A stretch of 64,000 nucleotides of DNA from Sthenelais limicola (Eukaryota; Annelida; Polychaeta; Phyllodocida; Sigalionidae): positions 115,890,169-115,954,168 of the forward strand of contig OW804097.1 of the NCBI GenBank assembly GCA_942159475.1. Reading direction: 5' to 3'. The notes beneath the pieces were generated by a model that did no database searches, was not told where the DNA came from, and saw only the letters and a list, made by a program, of their open reading frames with translations. A program made the translations under genes and the position numbers. Within the stretch, counting starts at the first letter, position 1, and each line of letters opens with the position of its first letter. Below are positions 35,002 to 45,518 of the stretch, in pieces.

Positions 35002-38000
35002 CTGGTGCTGAGGTTGCCTGCGTGTCCGGTACTTGGTCAGTAGAAGCTGATGTTCTTTTTGCTCTCTTTCCAGGTTTAGGCTCGCTCTCCTTCAGTGGAC
35101 TAGGCCCTCTAGGGCTAGCAGGCACTCTCCGCTTGGCATGGAAACGCCTATGTAAATGACGCTGAGGATTGTCTGGTGGGAGCACAATCCGCGGAGCTGC
35201 TATCAAGGCCCTTGTCTGAGACCTGGTGCGTATATGAGGAGGTGGTAGAGGAGTACTTGGAGTCCTAGGTGTTGCTCTTCCAGTTGGGTTAACTGGAGTC
35301 TCTTCTATGTTTGCAGGAGTCCTGTACCTCATCTGAGGTGGTGTGAATGGTGCTGGAGCCGGTGGTGGAATGACCAAGGCTTGGTTCTGGTCAGCATTAT
35401 AAGGAGGACGACGGGGCGGATCCGGAACCTCTGGTTGGTCCACGTCACTACCCATATCTTCGTCGGCTGAATAGAATTCTTCCTCGACTTCCGGTACCAT
35501 TTCCACGTCCGCAGCGCCACCTACAGCTGGATCTTCCGCCTGGAGATAGACTTGATTCACAGGTGGAAGCAAAGGTTCATGTATTAAAGCATTGGGGTCA
35601 ACATTTAGATTTTGCCCAGGAGGTTCAGGGGGGAGTGGCCTCGCTGCCCGAGCCCGTATTCTCGCCCGATTGCGCCTGCCTTGGCCTGCCCTGTTTTGCC
35701 TATTCCTAACTGTATCCCAAGCAATATCCCCAGATACCAATTTTATTCTCTCCCGATTTATTAGTTTTCTCTGACCTTGTGGGTCTCTTACGATCACTAC
35801 AGCTCCCCTTACACCTAGGACTGTATACCCATGATCCCATCTAGGATCTAGGGGCGCTCTGGCGCCTGCTAATACAACTACTGAGTCACCTACACGTAAG
35901 TCACCAGCATTTGCCCGAGCTCTAAGCCTCTCATAATTATACTTACGGCTAGCTTCAGTATTTTCTGCAGCCACCCGGAAAGCATCTGTGAGGGCTTGTA
36001 ATCGTTCACTTAACACTTGGGGTTCTGTACCATCCGGCCCAGGGAAGATCTTAACAAAGGGGACCGGGGGTTGACGACCAAAGGTGAGAAAATAGGGAGT
36101 GAAATTCGTGACTGAAGAGGTGGAGACTCTATGGGCCCAAAGTGTGGGTCCGAGTTGATTCTCCCACTCTGCTGGTCGCGCATTGATGAATTTTTTTAGG
36201 ATATTCTTAAAGCTTTTGTTAAACCTCTCCGTCTTACCGTTAGTTTGGGGGTGCCAGCCAGAAGTATGTCTGACTTGCGTCCCAATGGATCTTAAATAAC
36301 CTTCGACTTGTTGATTCATGAATTCTAGACCCCTGTCAGTAATGATTACCTCTGGGGGCCCGTACCGGGGTACATATTCATTTGCCAGATAGTCAGCTAT
36401 ATTTTTCCCAGTTTTTCTATCAATAGGTTTAACTTCCGCCCATCCACTACAATGATCAATTACAACTATAATATAACGATTCCCATTGTCTGAAACAGGA
36501 AAAGGACCACATAAATCCATTCCCACTATCTGACCTGGGTACCTTGCTATAGGCATAGCTGTGGGAGCAACCTTATCTTGACCTGCACGATTTACTGCAC
36601 ACTTATCACAATTACTCAACACACGGAGGGTATCTTTCCTCATAGTAGGCCACTTGTAGGCCTCTAATATCCTATCAAGGGTTTTTCTCATTCCCTGATG
36701 GCCCACTTCAGTGTGTGCTCTTCTTATCACTCTGTAACGAGCTGATTGCGGCAACACCAATCTAGGATAAGCTGGTTTATTGGGTGGGGACATGATTGTA
36801 AACAATAATCCGTTGATTAGTGTGTAATCGTCCACCTCCTCTAGGCCCAACTGATACTCAGCCATCTGTTGCTGCTCTGTTCTGACTTGTTCTCGCTCAA
36901 GCTGATCAAACTCCCAGGGGATTTCCTCTGTTTCCTCGAGGGCACCTACTTCAAAATTACTGAGAGCGTTCCCCTCCCCCTGGTCATAAGTTTCATGAGT
37001 CTTTATGCGAGATAACATATCAGCCCGTACATTGTTCTTACCTTGTCTATATTCGATGGGGGCACCGTATTCTGCTATTAAAACAGCCCAACGCTGAATT
37101 TTTGTATTTTTAACCTCACCAAGAAAGAGCGATTTGAGGGGTTTATGGTCAGTATAGATGGTAAAATCACTGCCATATAGATATGGTCTAAGTTTAGTTA
37201 GAGCATAAATAATGGCAAAAGCCTCCTTTTCTATAGTCGCCCATTTGAGTTGGGGACCTGAGAGTTGTTTTGAAATATACTGAACTGGTCTTTCCACTCC
37301 ATTCTCGTCAGACTGGACGAGTATGGATCCCACTGCGTATTGACAGGCATCTGTATAGAGCTTATAAGCTTTTCCAGGTTGTGGATGAGCCATGATTTGG
37401 TCTGAAGTAAGAACGTCTTTTAATGTTTCGAACGCTTCTTGTTGTTCAGGACCCCATTTAAATCTAGCATGTTTCTTTGTTAACGCCACCAAAGGTGTTA
37501 CAATTCTTGCATAGTCAGGAATACACTGACGATAATATCCACAACAACCTAGAAAAGATCTAATGGCGGACACACTGTCAGGCGGGAGCATTTCTCGAAT
37601 GGCTTTGACTTTGTCCGGATGGGAATTTATCCCTTGTTTAGACACCTGAAAGCCCAGAAGATCAACCTTGTCTTGAAAGAATTTACATTTACTCTTTTTG
37701 ATGGTAATACCATGTTCGGATAAAGTGTCAAAAATGATTTTGAGATGTTTTTCGTGCTCCTCCCGTGTTTTAGAATAAATCACCAGGTCATCGATGAATA
37801 TACCAAGAAATTTCCCAATATATTCGGCGAATATCCGGTTCATTGCCCTTTGAAACACAGCCGGGGCATTAGTTAATCCGAAAGGCATTCTACGCCATTG
37901 AAATAAACCTCTATGGCAGACAAAGGCCGTTTTCTCTATGCTTTCAGGGTGCATTTGGACTTGCCAATACCCAGATTTGAGATCTAGAGTGGAAAAGATC

Positions 38001-38743
38001 GCTGCTCCTGTTAGACTATCAAAGATATCTTGTATATTTGGTAGGGGGTGGGCATCTTTCTTGGTGACAGAATTTAATTTTCTAAAATCTGAACAGAACC
38101 TGGTTTCCCCATCTTTCTTAGGTACTAAAGTTATGGGACTAGCCCATGGTGACGAGCTTGGTTCAATCACACCTAACTCAAGCATTTCGTCAATCTCCTT
38201 ATCTACTATCAGCTTTTTGTTTAAGGGAAGGCGATAAGGTCTCTGATTAATAGGGCGGGCATTCCCCGTGTCAATCTCCATGTATACATCTCTTACTATG
38301 CCTAATTTACCATTTTTGCCAAAAACTTCTGGGTATCTTTCTTCCCAGATTTCTTCCTCTGTTTTGAGGGAAGCAAATTCAGAATCTATTTCTTCTTCTA
38401 CCGTTTGACTTTTATATTCTCTACCTCCTAGACGTATGATTCTTTTTCTGTGCCAGATTACTGAATCCAAAATGTCCAGAGCATCGTCCCCTAGTAGGAG
38501 ATCGTGTTGGAGGTTTTTAACAACGTATACAGGAAGATGACTACCCCCAGCCTTAATTATCGCCCTGCCTTCTGACTGCAAAGCGTGACCACTCAGTGAC
38601 CGTAATTGTTCACCTTGTTCCAAAATTAACGGTCGGTGGTTTACCTTATTGAAATGTTTCCACAAATCATACTTAACTAAACTTCTAGTGGCGCCGGTGT
38701 CGATAAGTGCTTGTGCTTTCCTTCCCGCCACAGGAAGGGCCAC
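34970..38743 (-). CDS. pol: Pol polyprotein of the Gypsy element
   Basis: 1257 codons. Domains in order: aspartic protease (D15-T-G-A), reverse transcriptase with FIDDLVIYS at about 316-324, RNase H (YTDA at about 464 and YTDH at about 531), integrase zinc finger (H677, H682, C712, C715) and catalytic core D743, D803, E839 with 35 residues between the last two. A GPY/F-like module follows, then a long Pro/Arg-rich tail without a chromodomain that I can see. It starts at a GTG. The frame is open back past the gag stop in the -1 register, so expression as Gag-Pol by frameshift is likely. All catalytic residues are present. Confidence 0.95.
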   Translation of the reverse strand: MALPVAGRKAQALIDTGATRSLVKYDLWKHFNKVNHRPLILEQGEQLRSLSGHALQSEGRAIIKAGGSHLPVYVVKNLQHDLLLGDDALDILDSVIWHRKRIIRLGGREYKSQTVEEEIDSEFASLKTEEEIWEERYPEVFGKNGKLGIVRDVYMEIDTGNARPINQRPYRLPLNKKLIVDKEIDEMLELGVIEPSSSPWASPITLVPKKDGETRFCSDFRKLNSVTKKDAHPLPNIQDIFDSLTGAAIFSTLDLKSGYWQVQMHPESIEKTAFVCHRGLFQWRRMPFGLTNAPAVFQRAMNRIFAEYIGKFLGIFIDDLVIYSKTREEHEKHLKIIFDTLSEHGITIKKSKCKFFQDKVDLLGFQVSKQGINSHPDKVKAIREMLPPDSVSAIRSFLGCCGYYRQCIPDYARIVTPLVALTKKHARFKWGPEQQEAFETLKDVLTSDQIMAHPQPGKAYKLYTDACQYAVGSILVQSDENGVERPVQYISKQLSGPQLKWATIEKEAFAIIYALTKLRPYLYGSDFTIYTDHKPLKSLFLGEVKNTKIQRWAVLIAEYGAPIEYRQGKNNVRADMLSRIKTHETYDQGEGNALSNFEVGALEETEEIPWEFDQLEREQVRTEQQQMAEYQLGLEEVDDYTLINGLLFTIMSPPNKPAYPRLVLPQSARYRVIRRAHTEVGHQGMRKTLDRILEAYKWPTMRKDTLRVLSNCDKCAVNRAGQDKVAPTAMPIARYPGQIVGMDLCGPFPVSDNGNRYIIVVIDHCSGWAEVKPIDRKTGKNIADYLANEYVPRYGPPEVIITDRGLEFMNQQVEGYLRSIGTQVRHTSGWHPQTNGKTERFNKSFKNILKKFINARPAEWENQLGPTLWAHRVSTSSVTNFTPYFLTFGRQPPVPFVKIFPGPDGTEPQVLSERLQALTDAFRVAAENTEASRKYNYERLRARANAGDLRVGDSVVVLAGARAPLDPRWDHGYTVLGVRGAVVIVRDPQGQRKLINRERIKLVSGDIAWDTVRNRQNRAGQGRRNRARIRARAARPLPPEPPGQNLNVDPNALIHEPLLPPVNQVYLQAEDPAVGGAADVEMVPEVEEEFYSADEDMGSDVDQPEVPDPPRRPPYNADQNQALVIPPPAPAPFTPPQMRYRTPANIEETPVNPTGRATPRTPSTPLPPPHIRTRSQTRALIAAPRIVLPPDNPQRHLHRRFHAKRRVPASPRGPSPLKESEPKPGKRAKRTSASTDQVPDTQATSAPDAQDGGGDSD

Positions 38744-38766
38744 ACGAAACCGCTTATCCGGCGAAT

Positions 38767-39807
38767 TTATTCCCCCGAAGGGAGAACAAAGGGGTTTGTG
38801 GGAACTCTGGGAGTCAATGCTTGTATAGCCGCTATAACGGGTTGCATTTTGTTATCCATTACTTCTTCCATGTCTGGCCGTACAGCCGCTCTCATTTGTG
38901 CGAATCGAGTAGGGCATTCTCTAGCAAAATGTCCCTCTAATCCACATTCATAGCAAGTATTCTTACCTCTAAACCTTTTTCCCCCCTTCTGTGCCCCTCC
39001 CTTCCTTTTCTGACCCTGTTGTGACTCTACCTGATTAGAATTGGCAACCGGGGCAGGGTTTGGAGCGCTATAAGGCGGAAATGCAGGCAAATAGGATGGT
39101 TGCACAAAGGGAAACTGAGTCTGGTTCTGAACTGGTGGTGCATGAACTGTTACCGATGAAGGTTGAGATCTTTCCCTCCCTAAGAGTTCTACCATATTTC
39201 TTAATGTTTTTAATTCGTCCATCACAGCTTTTGTTTCAATATTGGTCTCCCCAGTAGGGGTCGGTGGAGTCAGAGTTTGGGTTGGCGTCCGAAGTTTTGG
39301 GAGTAAGGCGCCTATTTCCATAGGTTCCTCTCTCCTTTCACCTCTAGCTGGAGCATCGGCTAACGTATGGGTATACGCTGCCGTTGTCGCCAGGTCAATT
39401 GCTTCCCCCAAAGTCTCTGGTCTTGTTGAGAATACCTCGCACCGTACCTGTCTATCGGTGAGCCCACGTATAAAATCTCGAGCTAATTGTGACTGAATTA
39501 CAGGCAAGGCCAAAATGCCTGGTTCATAAGCCCTCATAGCTGTTTCCAGGTATTTACGGCCATAAATTCGTATGTCTTCGTATGGGAGTTGATGGATCCC
39601 CTTCAACTTCTCTCTAAGTTGAGTGGTCTCCTCTTCTCCCATAAACAAGCGAATTATTTCCTGTTTTACACCCTCCCATGTGCGTTCATCTCCCCGTGCT
39701 TCTACATAAGATTCGATGGAACGTGCTAATGATCCCTGCGCTAACAATATAACTGCTTCTATGGCTATGTTATCATGTGCCCCTACTGTGATTCTAACTC
39801 TGTCCAA
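38767..39807 (-). CDS. gag: Gag of the Gypsy element
   Basis: A 346-codon frame ending at a TAA at 38767. It has the helical capsid-like region of Gypsy Gag, then a proline-rich linker, and one CCHC zinc knuckle (C285, C288, H293, C298) after a basic stretch. The reported start is a TTG. The same frame stays open upstream to about 39891, crossing the primer-binding site into the LTR, with no ATG, and the added residues look like genuine Gag (ESLREWL). Gag coats RNA and builds the particle. The real start codon is unresolved. Confidence 0.9.
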   Translation of the reverse strand: MDRVRITVGAHDNIAIEAVILLAQGSLARSIESYVEARGDERTWEGVKQEIIRLFMGEEETTQLREKLKGIHQLPYEDIRIYGRKYLETAMRAYEPGILALPVIQSQLARDFIRGLTDRQVRCEVFSTRPETLGEAIDLATTAAYTHTLADAPARGERREEPMEIGALLPKLRTPTQTLTPPTPTGETNIETKAVMDELKTLRNMVELLGRERSQPSSVTVHAPPVQNQTQFPFVQPSYLPAFPPYSAPNPAPVANSNQVESQQGQKRKGGAQKGGKRFRGKNTCYECGLEGHFARECPTRFAQMRAAVRPDMEEVMDNKMQPVIAAIQALTPRVPTNPFVLPSGE

Positions 39808-39840
39808 CCCCTCTAACCACTCTCTGAGTGATTCTTTGTT

Positions 39841-39859
39841 GGTCCCATCGTGGTCGCCA
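39841..39859 (-). promoter_or_regulatory. Primer-binding site, probably tRNA-Arg
   Basis: It starts TGGCGACCACGATGGGACC on the minus strand, one base after the LTR. This is complementary to the 3' end of a tRNA with discriminator G and acceptor strand CGTGGTC, which fits animal tRNA-Arg of the TCG/CCG type with one mismatch as I recall it. The site is also inside the open gag frame. Confidence 0.7.
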
Positions 39860-39860
39860 A

Positions 39861-40034
39861 TGAAGAAATGCGGGTCATTCTTCGTAATAATTCAGGGTCA
39901 GTAGTTGGGCGAGAAAGCGTTGTGGCGGTAAGAAAGTGTGGGTAGCCTTCTGGCCGGTAGGGGCGCGACGAATGTCTGGCTGAATGAGACAACTTTAACT
40001 TAAAATTAGACAATTTGGGCTTGTCAATTTTACA
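39861..40034 (-). repeat. 5' LTR with internal deletion (174 bp)
   Basis: It matches 30937-30992 and 31440-31557 of the 3' LTR, joined directly after GAGAAA. 621 minus 447 gives exactly 174. The missing block holds the predicted core promoter. Confidence 0.9.
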
Positions 40035-40038
40035 ATAT

Positions 40039-40838
40039 TGCCAGAATCAGTCAGGTAATTTATTTCCCGCTCTCCTAAAGCCCTACCCTGGGCTTAGTTG
40101 AATGACAGAGCCATGGGCACTGTCTAGTGAATCTTTAGTAAACAGTCAAGACGCCACTTTACTTCATGGTCAACTTAGCTATAGTGCTGCTCCCCACGTT
40201 AGGGACCTTGCTGTATTACTCATTATTTTCTAAATCCTTGGATATAAACATGTTGTCTTTGTTCATAAGACTGAAGATAGATACTAGAAGCAATAATTTT
40301 GTCTATGTTTCAAGTAATAATGGCTTTTCATCATTGAACATTGAATTCGAATTTAGAACCTTACAATGGAATATTTTCCTCCAAATGGTTATCTCTAAAA
40401 TATACAATAGGGATTTTCTTGTTATTTTTTTTCAAGAATATAAAACCCTCATACCTGCATATAATTCATATAATTTGAGTAAAAGGAGAGAATTAATCAA
40501 TAGATTGACTCCACATAATATGAAAAAGAACTCTTGTAATTGTGCATGTGACAGTTTAAAATACAGATAGCCCTGAATCATTGCTTTTATTTAACTTATA
40601 TATATAGTTTTATCATCAAAACAGTTCAATTATAATGAATTCACCAAAGTATACACCTTCACTCATTATGGGTTTTAGGTGGGGGCACCTTCATCCATTT
40701 AAGGTTTTTAGGTGTGTGTGTGGGGGGGGGGGGGGGGGCAACATACCTACCCAAGTATATACTATATGAACTATATATTCAGCAACCTTGACATTCACCA
40801 CCGACTTCATGGCACTCTGTCTCCCCAAAAGTAGTCTA
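40039..40838. other. Flank of the Gypsy element, no gene recognised
   Basis: A 134-codon plus-strand frame at 40166-40570 is AT-rich, with no motif. A G-run lies at 40723-40738. Confidence 0.35.
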
Positions 40839-41098
40839 GGCCAAAACAAATATATGTGTGTTTCAGATTTACCTAGCTGAAAAGTATAGTGGGGGTGGGG
40901 GGGGGATAATTTTTTTCTTAGGAAACCACCATCCAGGAACGGAAAATAAATCTATTTCATAACAGTAGATGTAAGAAATGTACACTTTAAGAGTGTTCTG
41001 GTTAGGAAGACTTGTTTTCCTGCTTTAATTAGTTTTTTTGTCAAAAAATCATTTTAAAAATTAGGGAAAGTCAAACAAACACACCTATTTTTTTGGCC
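40839..41098. mobile_element. GGCCAAAA Harbinger-like element, copy 2
   Basis: Same inverted ends as at 13546 and the same TTTGTCAAAAAATC core. Flanks decayed. Confidence 0.65.
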
Positions 41099-41127
41099 TC
41101 AGTGCTTGGCCTTGACCTACCTTATAT

Positions 41128-41362
41128 GGGTCAGACTTTCTGAAAATGTACAATTGGCAGCTCTACACATTTAGGAAATTCTCCTAAATTAAGCAGGAAA
41201 ATGAGGAATACCGGGTATATCTGAGTATAGTTGGTATGGCATTAATTTAAATTATCAGTTCTAATATGCTAAACTGCATTTTGAAGCTCATTTTTGTCTT
41301 AAATGAGGCTTATTTGAGAGGATTTGTGAAGGCCAATTGTACATTTAGTAAAAATCTGACCC
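41128..41362 (+). mobile_element. MITE-A copy (subfamily 2)
   Basis: 235 bp with both ends. Confidence 0.88.
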
Positions 41363-41599
41363 GAAATCCTTACTGCATTATTACTTAAGTCATACAACAC
41401 TGATGGGTCCAAATAATTTATTCAGTTCTCGAACGTCTACATCAAGTCACCACCAGATGTACCATCAGAACATCTGCAGAAGTTACGACAACTCCTTACT
41501 TTCCACCCACAGGATAACCTATAGTAAGTACCAGCACAGATTGACTTTTATATTTATATATTTACAATAATAACCACTCTAAAGTATAAACTCTAAAGT

Positions 41600-41763
41600 A
41601 TATTTCAAAGGTTATGCATATCCAAGTACCTTTGGCATTGTGTTGATCAAATGTATCTCTTTCCTTGTTTTAAACTGTGTTTTGAACGGAATTTTTCTCT
41701 TAGATTGGTATTATTTGAGAGGATTGGGAAGGTAAATTGTACATTTTCGGAGAATTTGATCCA
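41600..41763 (+). repeat. MITE-A partial copy (subfamily 3)
   Basis: Right part only. The core TGCATATCCAAGTACCTTTG is shared with the copy at 48602. Confidence 0.7.
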
Positions 41764-41899
41764 TATACAGCTATATAGAGATTGTGGTCTATGCACCATA
41801 TAGTTTCTTTTACTTATTTTTTTCTATCTGTATTGTGATGTCTATACTGAGGCTTGGAATTTGTCCAAACTCTGTTAGATCTTTTTTATTTAAGACCTA

Positions 41900-42372
41900 T
41901 CTGACTAGATGCTCCAAAAATCAAAATATTCCAAGAAGGAGATTTTGTGAATAAATGACTTTTAAAAATATGAATTTTCGACTTGTGACTCATTTTCCTT
42001 AAACACATCACATCATGTTTTTCTCACAAGATCTCTTTATTGAAATGTTCTGATGTTTAGAGGGTTCTGCACTTATAGTCATATGAATCCATGTACCAAA
42101 TTCCGGGACACTGTATTAAATATATCCTTGTGTTTTGAAGGCTTTTGTATGGAGTATATTTAGTTACTTTACTGGTAATTACCCGTCCAGAAACATTGCA
42201 AACTTTTTTTTTCAAAAATAAAAATATCAAAATTTAAATTTAGAAATACTTATTAGGTGTCCCAGTTTTTACCATCATTGGAATCAGCTTGATCTCCTCT
42301 TTACAAGTGTAATGATATCTCAAAATCCATATTTTAAGACTCATGACTCATTTTCCTAAAAACCGATCACAT
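41900..42372. repeat. Two overlapping TGTGATGTGTT-family pieces
   Basis: A right end at 41900-42012 adjoins a nearly complete copy (42013-42372) that starts at TTTCTCACAAGATCTCTTTA. Confidence 0.65.
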
Positions 42373-42546
42373 ATCTCAATGCAGGACTGTCTAGGGCTCA
42401 TGAGGGGGTATCTAATTTCTCTTGTTGCTACAAAAAATAGCAATTGTCATTTTATTTGTCACTAAGAAAATTCCCTCGTCGTTTGTTGCTTTATTTTCGT
42501 AAAACGACCGAATTTGTATTGCTAAGGACTATTAAGGTCTTTGTCG

Positions 42547-42965
42547 ATTTCAATTCAATTCAAACTATTCTTTATTTGTACCTGAATATTTTGTACAAAT
42601 AGGAGCCATGTTTCAGAAACTGCATGGTCCTTGACTACAGGGGTGTATAATCTTTAGTAATGTGTGTAAAGACCAGAAAAATTGTTGTTGCTCCACTAAA
42701 ATGTCTAGAGTAAATATCTGTGTTGTGACACAAACTGTCTACACAAAATATGTAAAATTAAACTATTTGGACATAGTAAATCAGCATTAATGAATAGAGT
42801 AAATAAAGTAAAATAAGATAAGATAAACTGAAAAACAGTCAGGGCAATATAAATTGTCACGTTTTCCTGACTAAACTTGAATATCGGTCATATAATGTAC
42901 AGAGAAATAATAAAGTATGTTGTAGATTTTTCGCTCCCTGGCAGGGCAAAACTGGCATTATATGG
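42547..42965 (-). repeat. Dispersed repeat shared with 22757-23435
   Basis: Retroposon-like, with a CAATT tail at the low end on the minus strand. Confidence 0.65.
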
Positions 42966-43467
42966 CGACCTATGACGTTCGTCCACATCATGACAGTGAA
43001 ATACAGACTTTCAAAACATAAACGATTTGACATTATGAGACGTAAAATATACCCTAAAACATAAAACATAAAACACAAAGATATGAAACATAAAGTGTGA
43101 TTTGTCCGGCTAATGAAGTGTCCTTCTTGTTTGTCACTAGCTGCCTTGGTCAATTTGTCGATCTAAGAAAAGTTGTTGATTTGTCGATTTAAGGCCTCAA
43201 GAGGTACTCAAATTTAAACAATTATTGAAATCAATATTTAAACATGTATTGGAAATTTTCCTAGTGAATCCATCAAACAACCAAAAACAGGGTACCACAC
43301 ACAGTTGCTATCAGTTCTCAGATCCCTCTATTCTGTCATTAAATGCACTCCTTAATCTAAACAAATATTGAAATAGTCTTTAAAATTGCATTAAAAATTC
43401 TACCACAAACAGCAAATGACCTCAGTCTAGCTCCACACACTTTCTGGACAACATACCACAACCCAAA

Positions 43468-43593
43468 ATGGGACAAATCCCTCTCAACGCTATCATCTTC
43501 GTGGTCAACTTTGTCCTGTTCATCACGCTCATGTCTTTACAATATGGGTTCTATACCGGCCGACACACCATTAACGTGGAGGGCATATATGTG
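43468..43593 (+). pseudogene. PGAM5-like copy 2, exon 1 first part (frameshifted)
   Basis: The ATG at 43468 opens a frame clearly parallel to copy 1 (N-terminal anchor, then SLQYGFYTGRH). It ends in TGA just after the GGCATATATG run. The parallel of copy 1 residues MCDRL continues in the next frame as MCDTL, so there is a one-base shift. Confidence 0.75.
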
Positions 43594-43959
43594 TGACACC
43601 CTGGCAGAGGTCAAAGAGCAGGAGGAATTAGTGGATAATCCTATACATAGTATTCACATGACGTCACCCCAGTCAGCGGCTATCCTCACTGGCAGCCATA
43701 ATGTGTGGCAGCATAGATAGCGGGAGACACTAGATCGACAGGATTTCCCGTTTCAAATGTTTGATAATGGCAATTATACTTATTATTCCATCATGACACA
43801 CTACAAAATGACCATATAACCTATCAGCATACTTTATATAACATTCTCTAAAACTTTCGGAGGTGAAAACCGCATTTTTGAGGCTTGGAGCACTCATGTC
43901 CAGCTAAAGTTGACCCACATTATGGCAAGCCGCGGCGAGCACCGTGACGTCAGTGAATA

Positions 43960-44056
43960 CTATGTATACCTCCCGCTAGTCCCGCTGTAGCCAAACCCAC
44001 TGTGGGAGACAAGGGGTGCCACAACAAGTCAGTCATATGGAGCGACAACTGGGATG
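43960..44056 (+). pseudogene. PGAM5-like copy 2, exon 1 last part with WSDNWD motif
   Basis: Before donor gtgagt at 44057 the sequence parallels the end of copy 1 exon 1: SPAVAK, then WSDNWDG. The same frame has a TGA upstream near 43950. About 240 bases without similarity separate it from the first part, from an insertion or an unrecognised intron. Confidence 0.65.
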
Positions 44057-44069
44057 GGTGAGTTTTCAA

Positions 44070-44411
44070 TAGGGGAGTTGCATGTGCCACTGCGCATGTC
44101 TGTTACAGTGCATGCTGGGTTAGATTCTGATGAAATCTGAGATAAAATATTTAGCAACTTTTTTTTCGAAAATTGCAAAAAAAAATTCATCGATATCAGC
44201 TTTTGTGAATGATGCATCAAAACCAAATGCATGGTGGGAATGATGGGGACTTGTGTTATGGAAACATGTATAACACATGGATACTGATATTTCAGCATTA
44301 ATTAATAGCCCGGGAACATGGCATGTTTTCTATCGATTTTACACTGTACCATTTGTCCCATAATTCCATGTGAATCAAGATTAAAAATGGCGGCTATGCA
44401 AATCCCCTATC
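44070..44411 (+). mobile_element. About 340-bp AATAGGGGATTTGCAT inverted-repeat element
   Basis: Ends AATAGGGGAGTTGCATG and its inverse GCAAATCCCCTAT. It begins 14 nt after the exon 1 donor of PGAM5-like copy 2. Related sequence lies at 3034-3170 and 45911-46320. Confidence 0.7.
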
Positions 44412-44664
44412 ATGAGTTTTTTTGTGTTTTTTTTTAAAAATTCTTTATTCAGGTAAATAAAAAAGACAATAAAAAAGACGCACAATTATAGCGGTTCTAG
44501 TCTTGCATTGCCATAGAAAAAATGGTAATAATTATTAATACATTTCAATGTTTTGTCTTGGAAAATACTGATGGAACTTATAGAGAATATACAGAAGTCA
44601 CCGAATAGAAAATATATGTCATTAGTCAGTAGCATGCTACTCAGCTCCATAGAAACCTTTTTAT

Positions 44665-44899
44665 GGTGAAGTCACCAGAAAATGTACAATTCACTTTCAC
44701 CAATTCTCTAAAATAACCCGAAATTTCAGACGAAAATAAAGTTCAAAACTCAGTTCAACCTAACCAAACAGATTGCTAGAATCAATGCAATGCCAAGTAT
44801 ACTCGATTTCATCTAGTATCGGCCAAATTGCCGCCTAATTTAGCAGAATTTACTAAATATGTACAGCTGCCGATTGTACATTTTCCGAAAATCTGACCC
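44665..44899 (-). mobile_element. MITE-A copy in copy 2 intron 1
   Basis: 235 bp, GGTGAAGTCACC end variant. Confidence 0.86.
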
Positions 44900-45518
44900 A
44901 TCAAAGCCGATGTGATTGGGTCTGTTTTAACCACCAAAATAAGCAATGCTATAAAAAATGTTATTCAATTAATCACCCAATTAATACGGTATTTAACAAG
45001 TGATAATGAAAAAAGCCTGTCCGCCTTGCGGATGTGTTCTTGCGTTGCTGTTGACACCATTGGAATATATTCTACTTATCATAAGCACAAATTATAACTA
45101 AAGAACATCGTCACTCATTTTTTTTTATTCAACATTTGTATACAGCAAGACATGACTATTTGTCAAGACCAAAGCTCACAACATCTGTAATGATATTCTG
45201 CCTGGCGCTGTGTCTAGTGTGGTTTTAACTAACTAGGTGCATGGCTATATAATGTAACTAAAAATAGGAACTAATAACATTGAAATGATAGTATCTATCA
45301 ACATATATACATACGGTAAATAATCACATATCATAATTTACATATTGAAGTGTCAGTTAAAATTCTAATCGTCGCTCATAAACAATTCCTCACTGCATCC
45401 CCTACGAAGCTGGCCTCTAAATATGAATTGAATTGAAGGTTCAGGCGCGGGATTCTGCATCACACTGGTTACTGAGTCTGTGTGTATATTTAGCTGACCT
45501 ACATTATCCTTCACGGCC

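Larger units (their letters stand above)
30937..40034 (-). mobile_element. Ty3/Gypsy LTR retrotransposon with env-like gene
   Basis: The element runs from an LTR starting TGTAAAATTG (40034) to an LTR ending TTTCTTCA (30937), with 4-bp ATAT flanks at 30933-30936 and 40035-40038. The order in its own direction is 5' LTR, primer-binding site, gag, pol (protease, RT, RNase H, integrase), env-like, a 1.5-kb untranslated stretch, 3' LTR. This domain order is that of Metaviridae. All three frames are long and uninterrupted, suggesting recent insertion, but the 5' LTR has lost 447 bp including the TATA-like and AATAAA signals, so transcription of this copy is doubtful. Confidence 0.95.

Noticed and set aside
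40166..40570. 134-codon plus-strand frame
   Set aside because: AT-rich, no motif, no splice or promoter context; mentioned only in the regional note.
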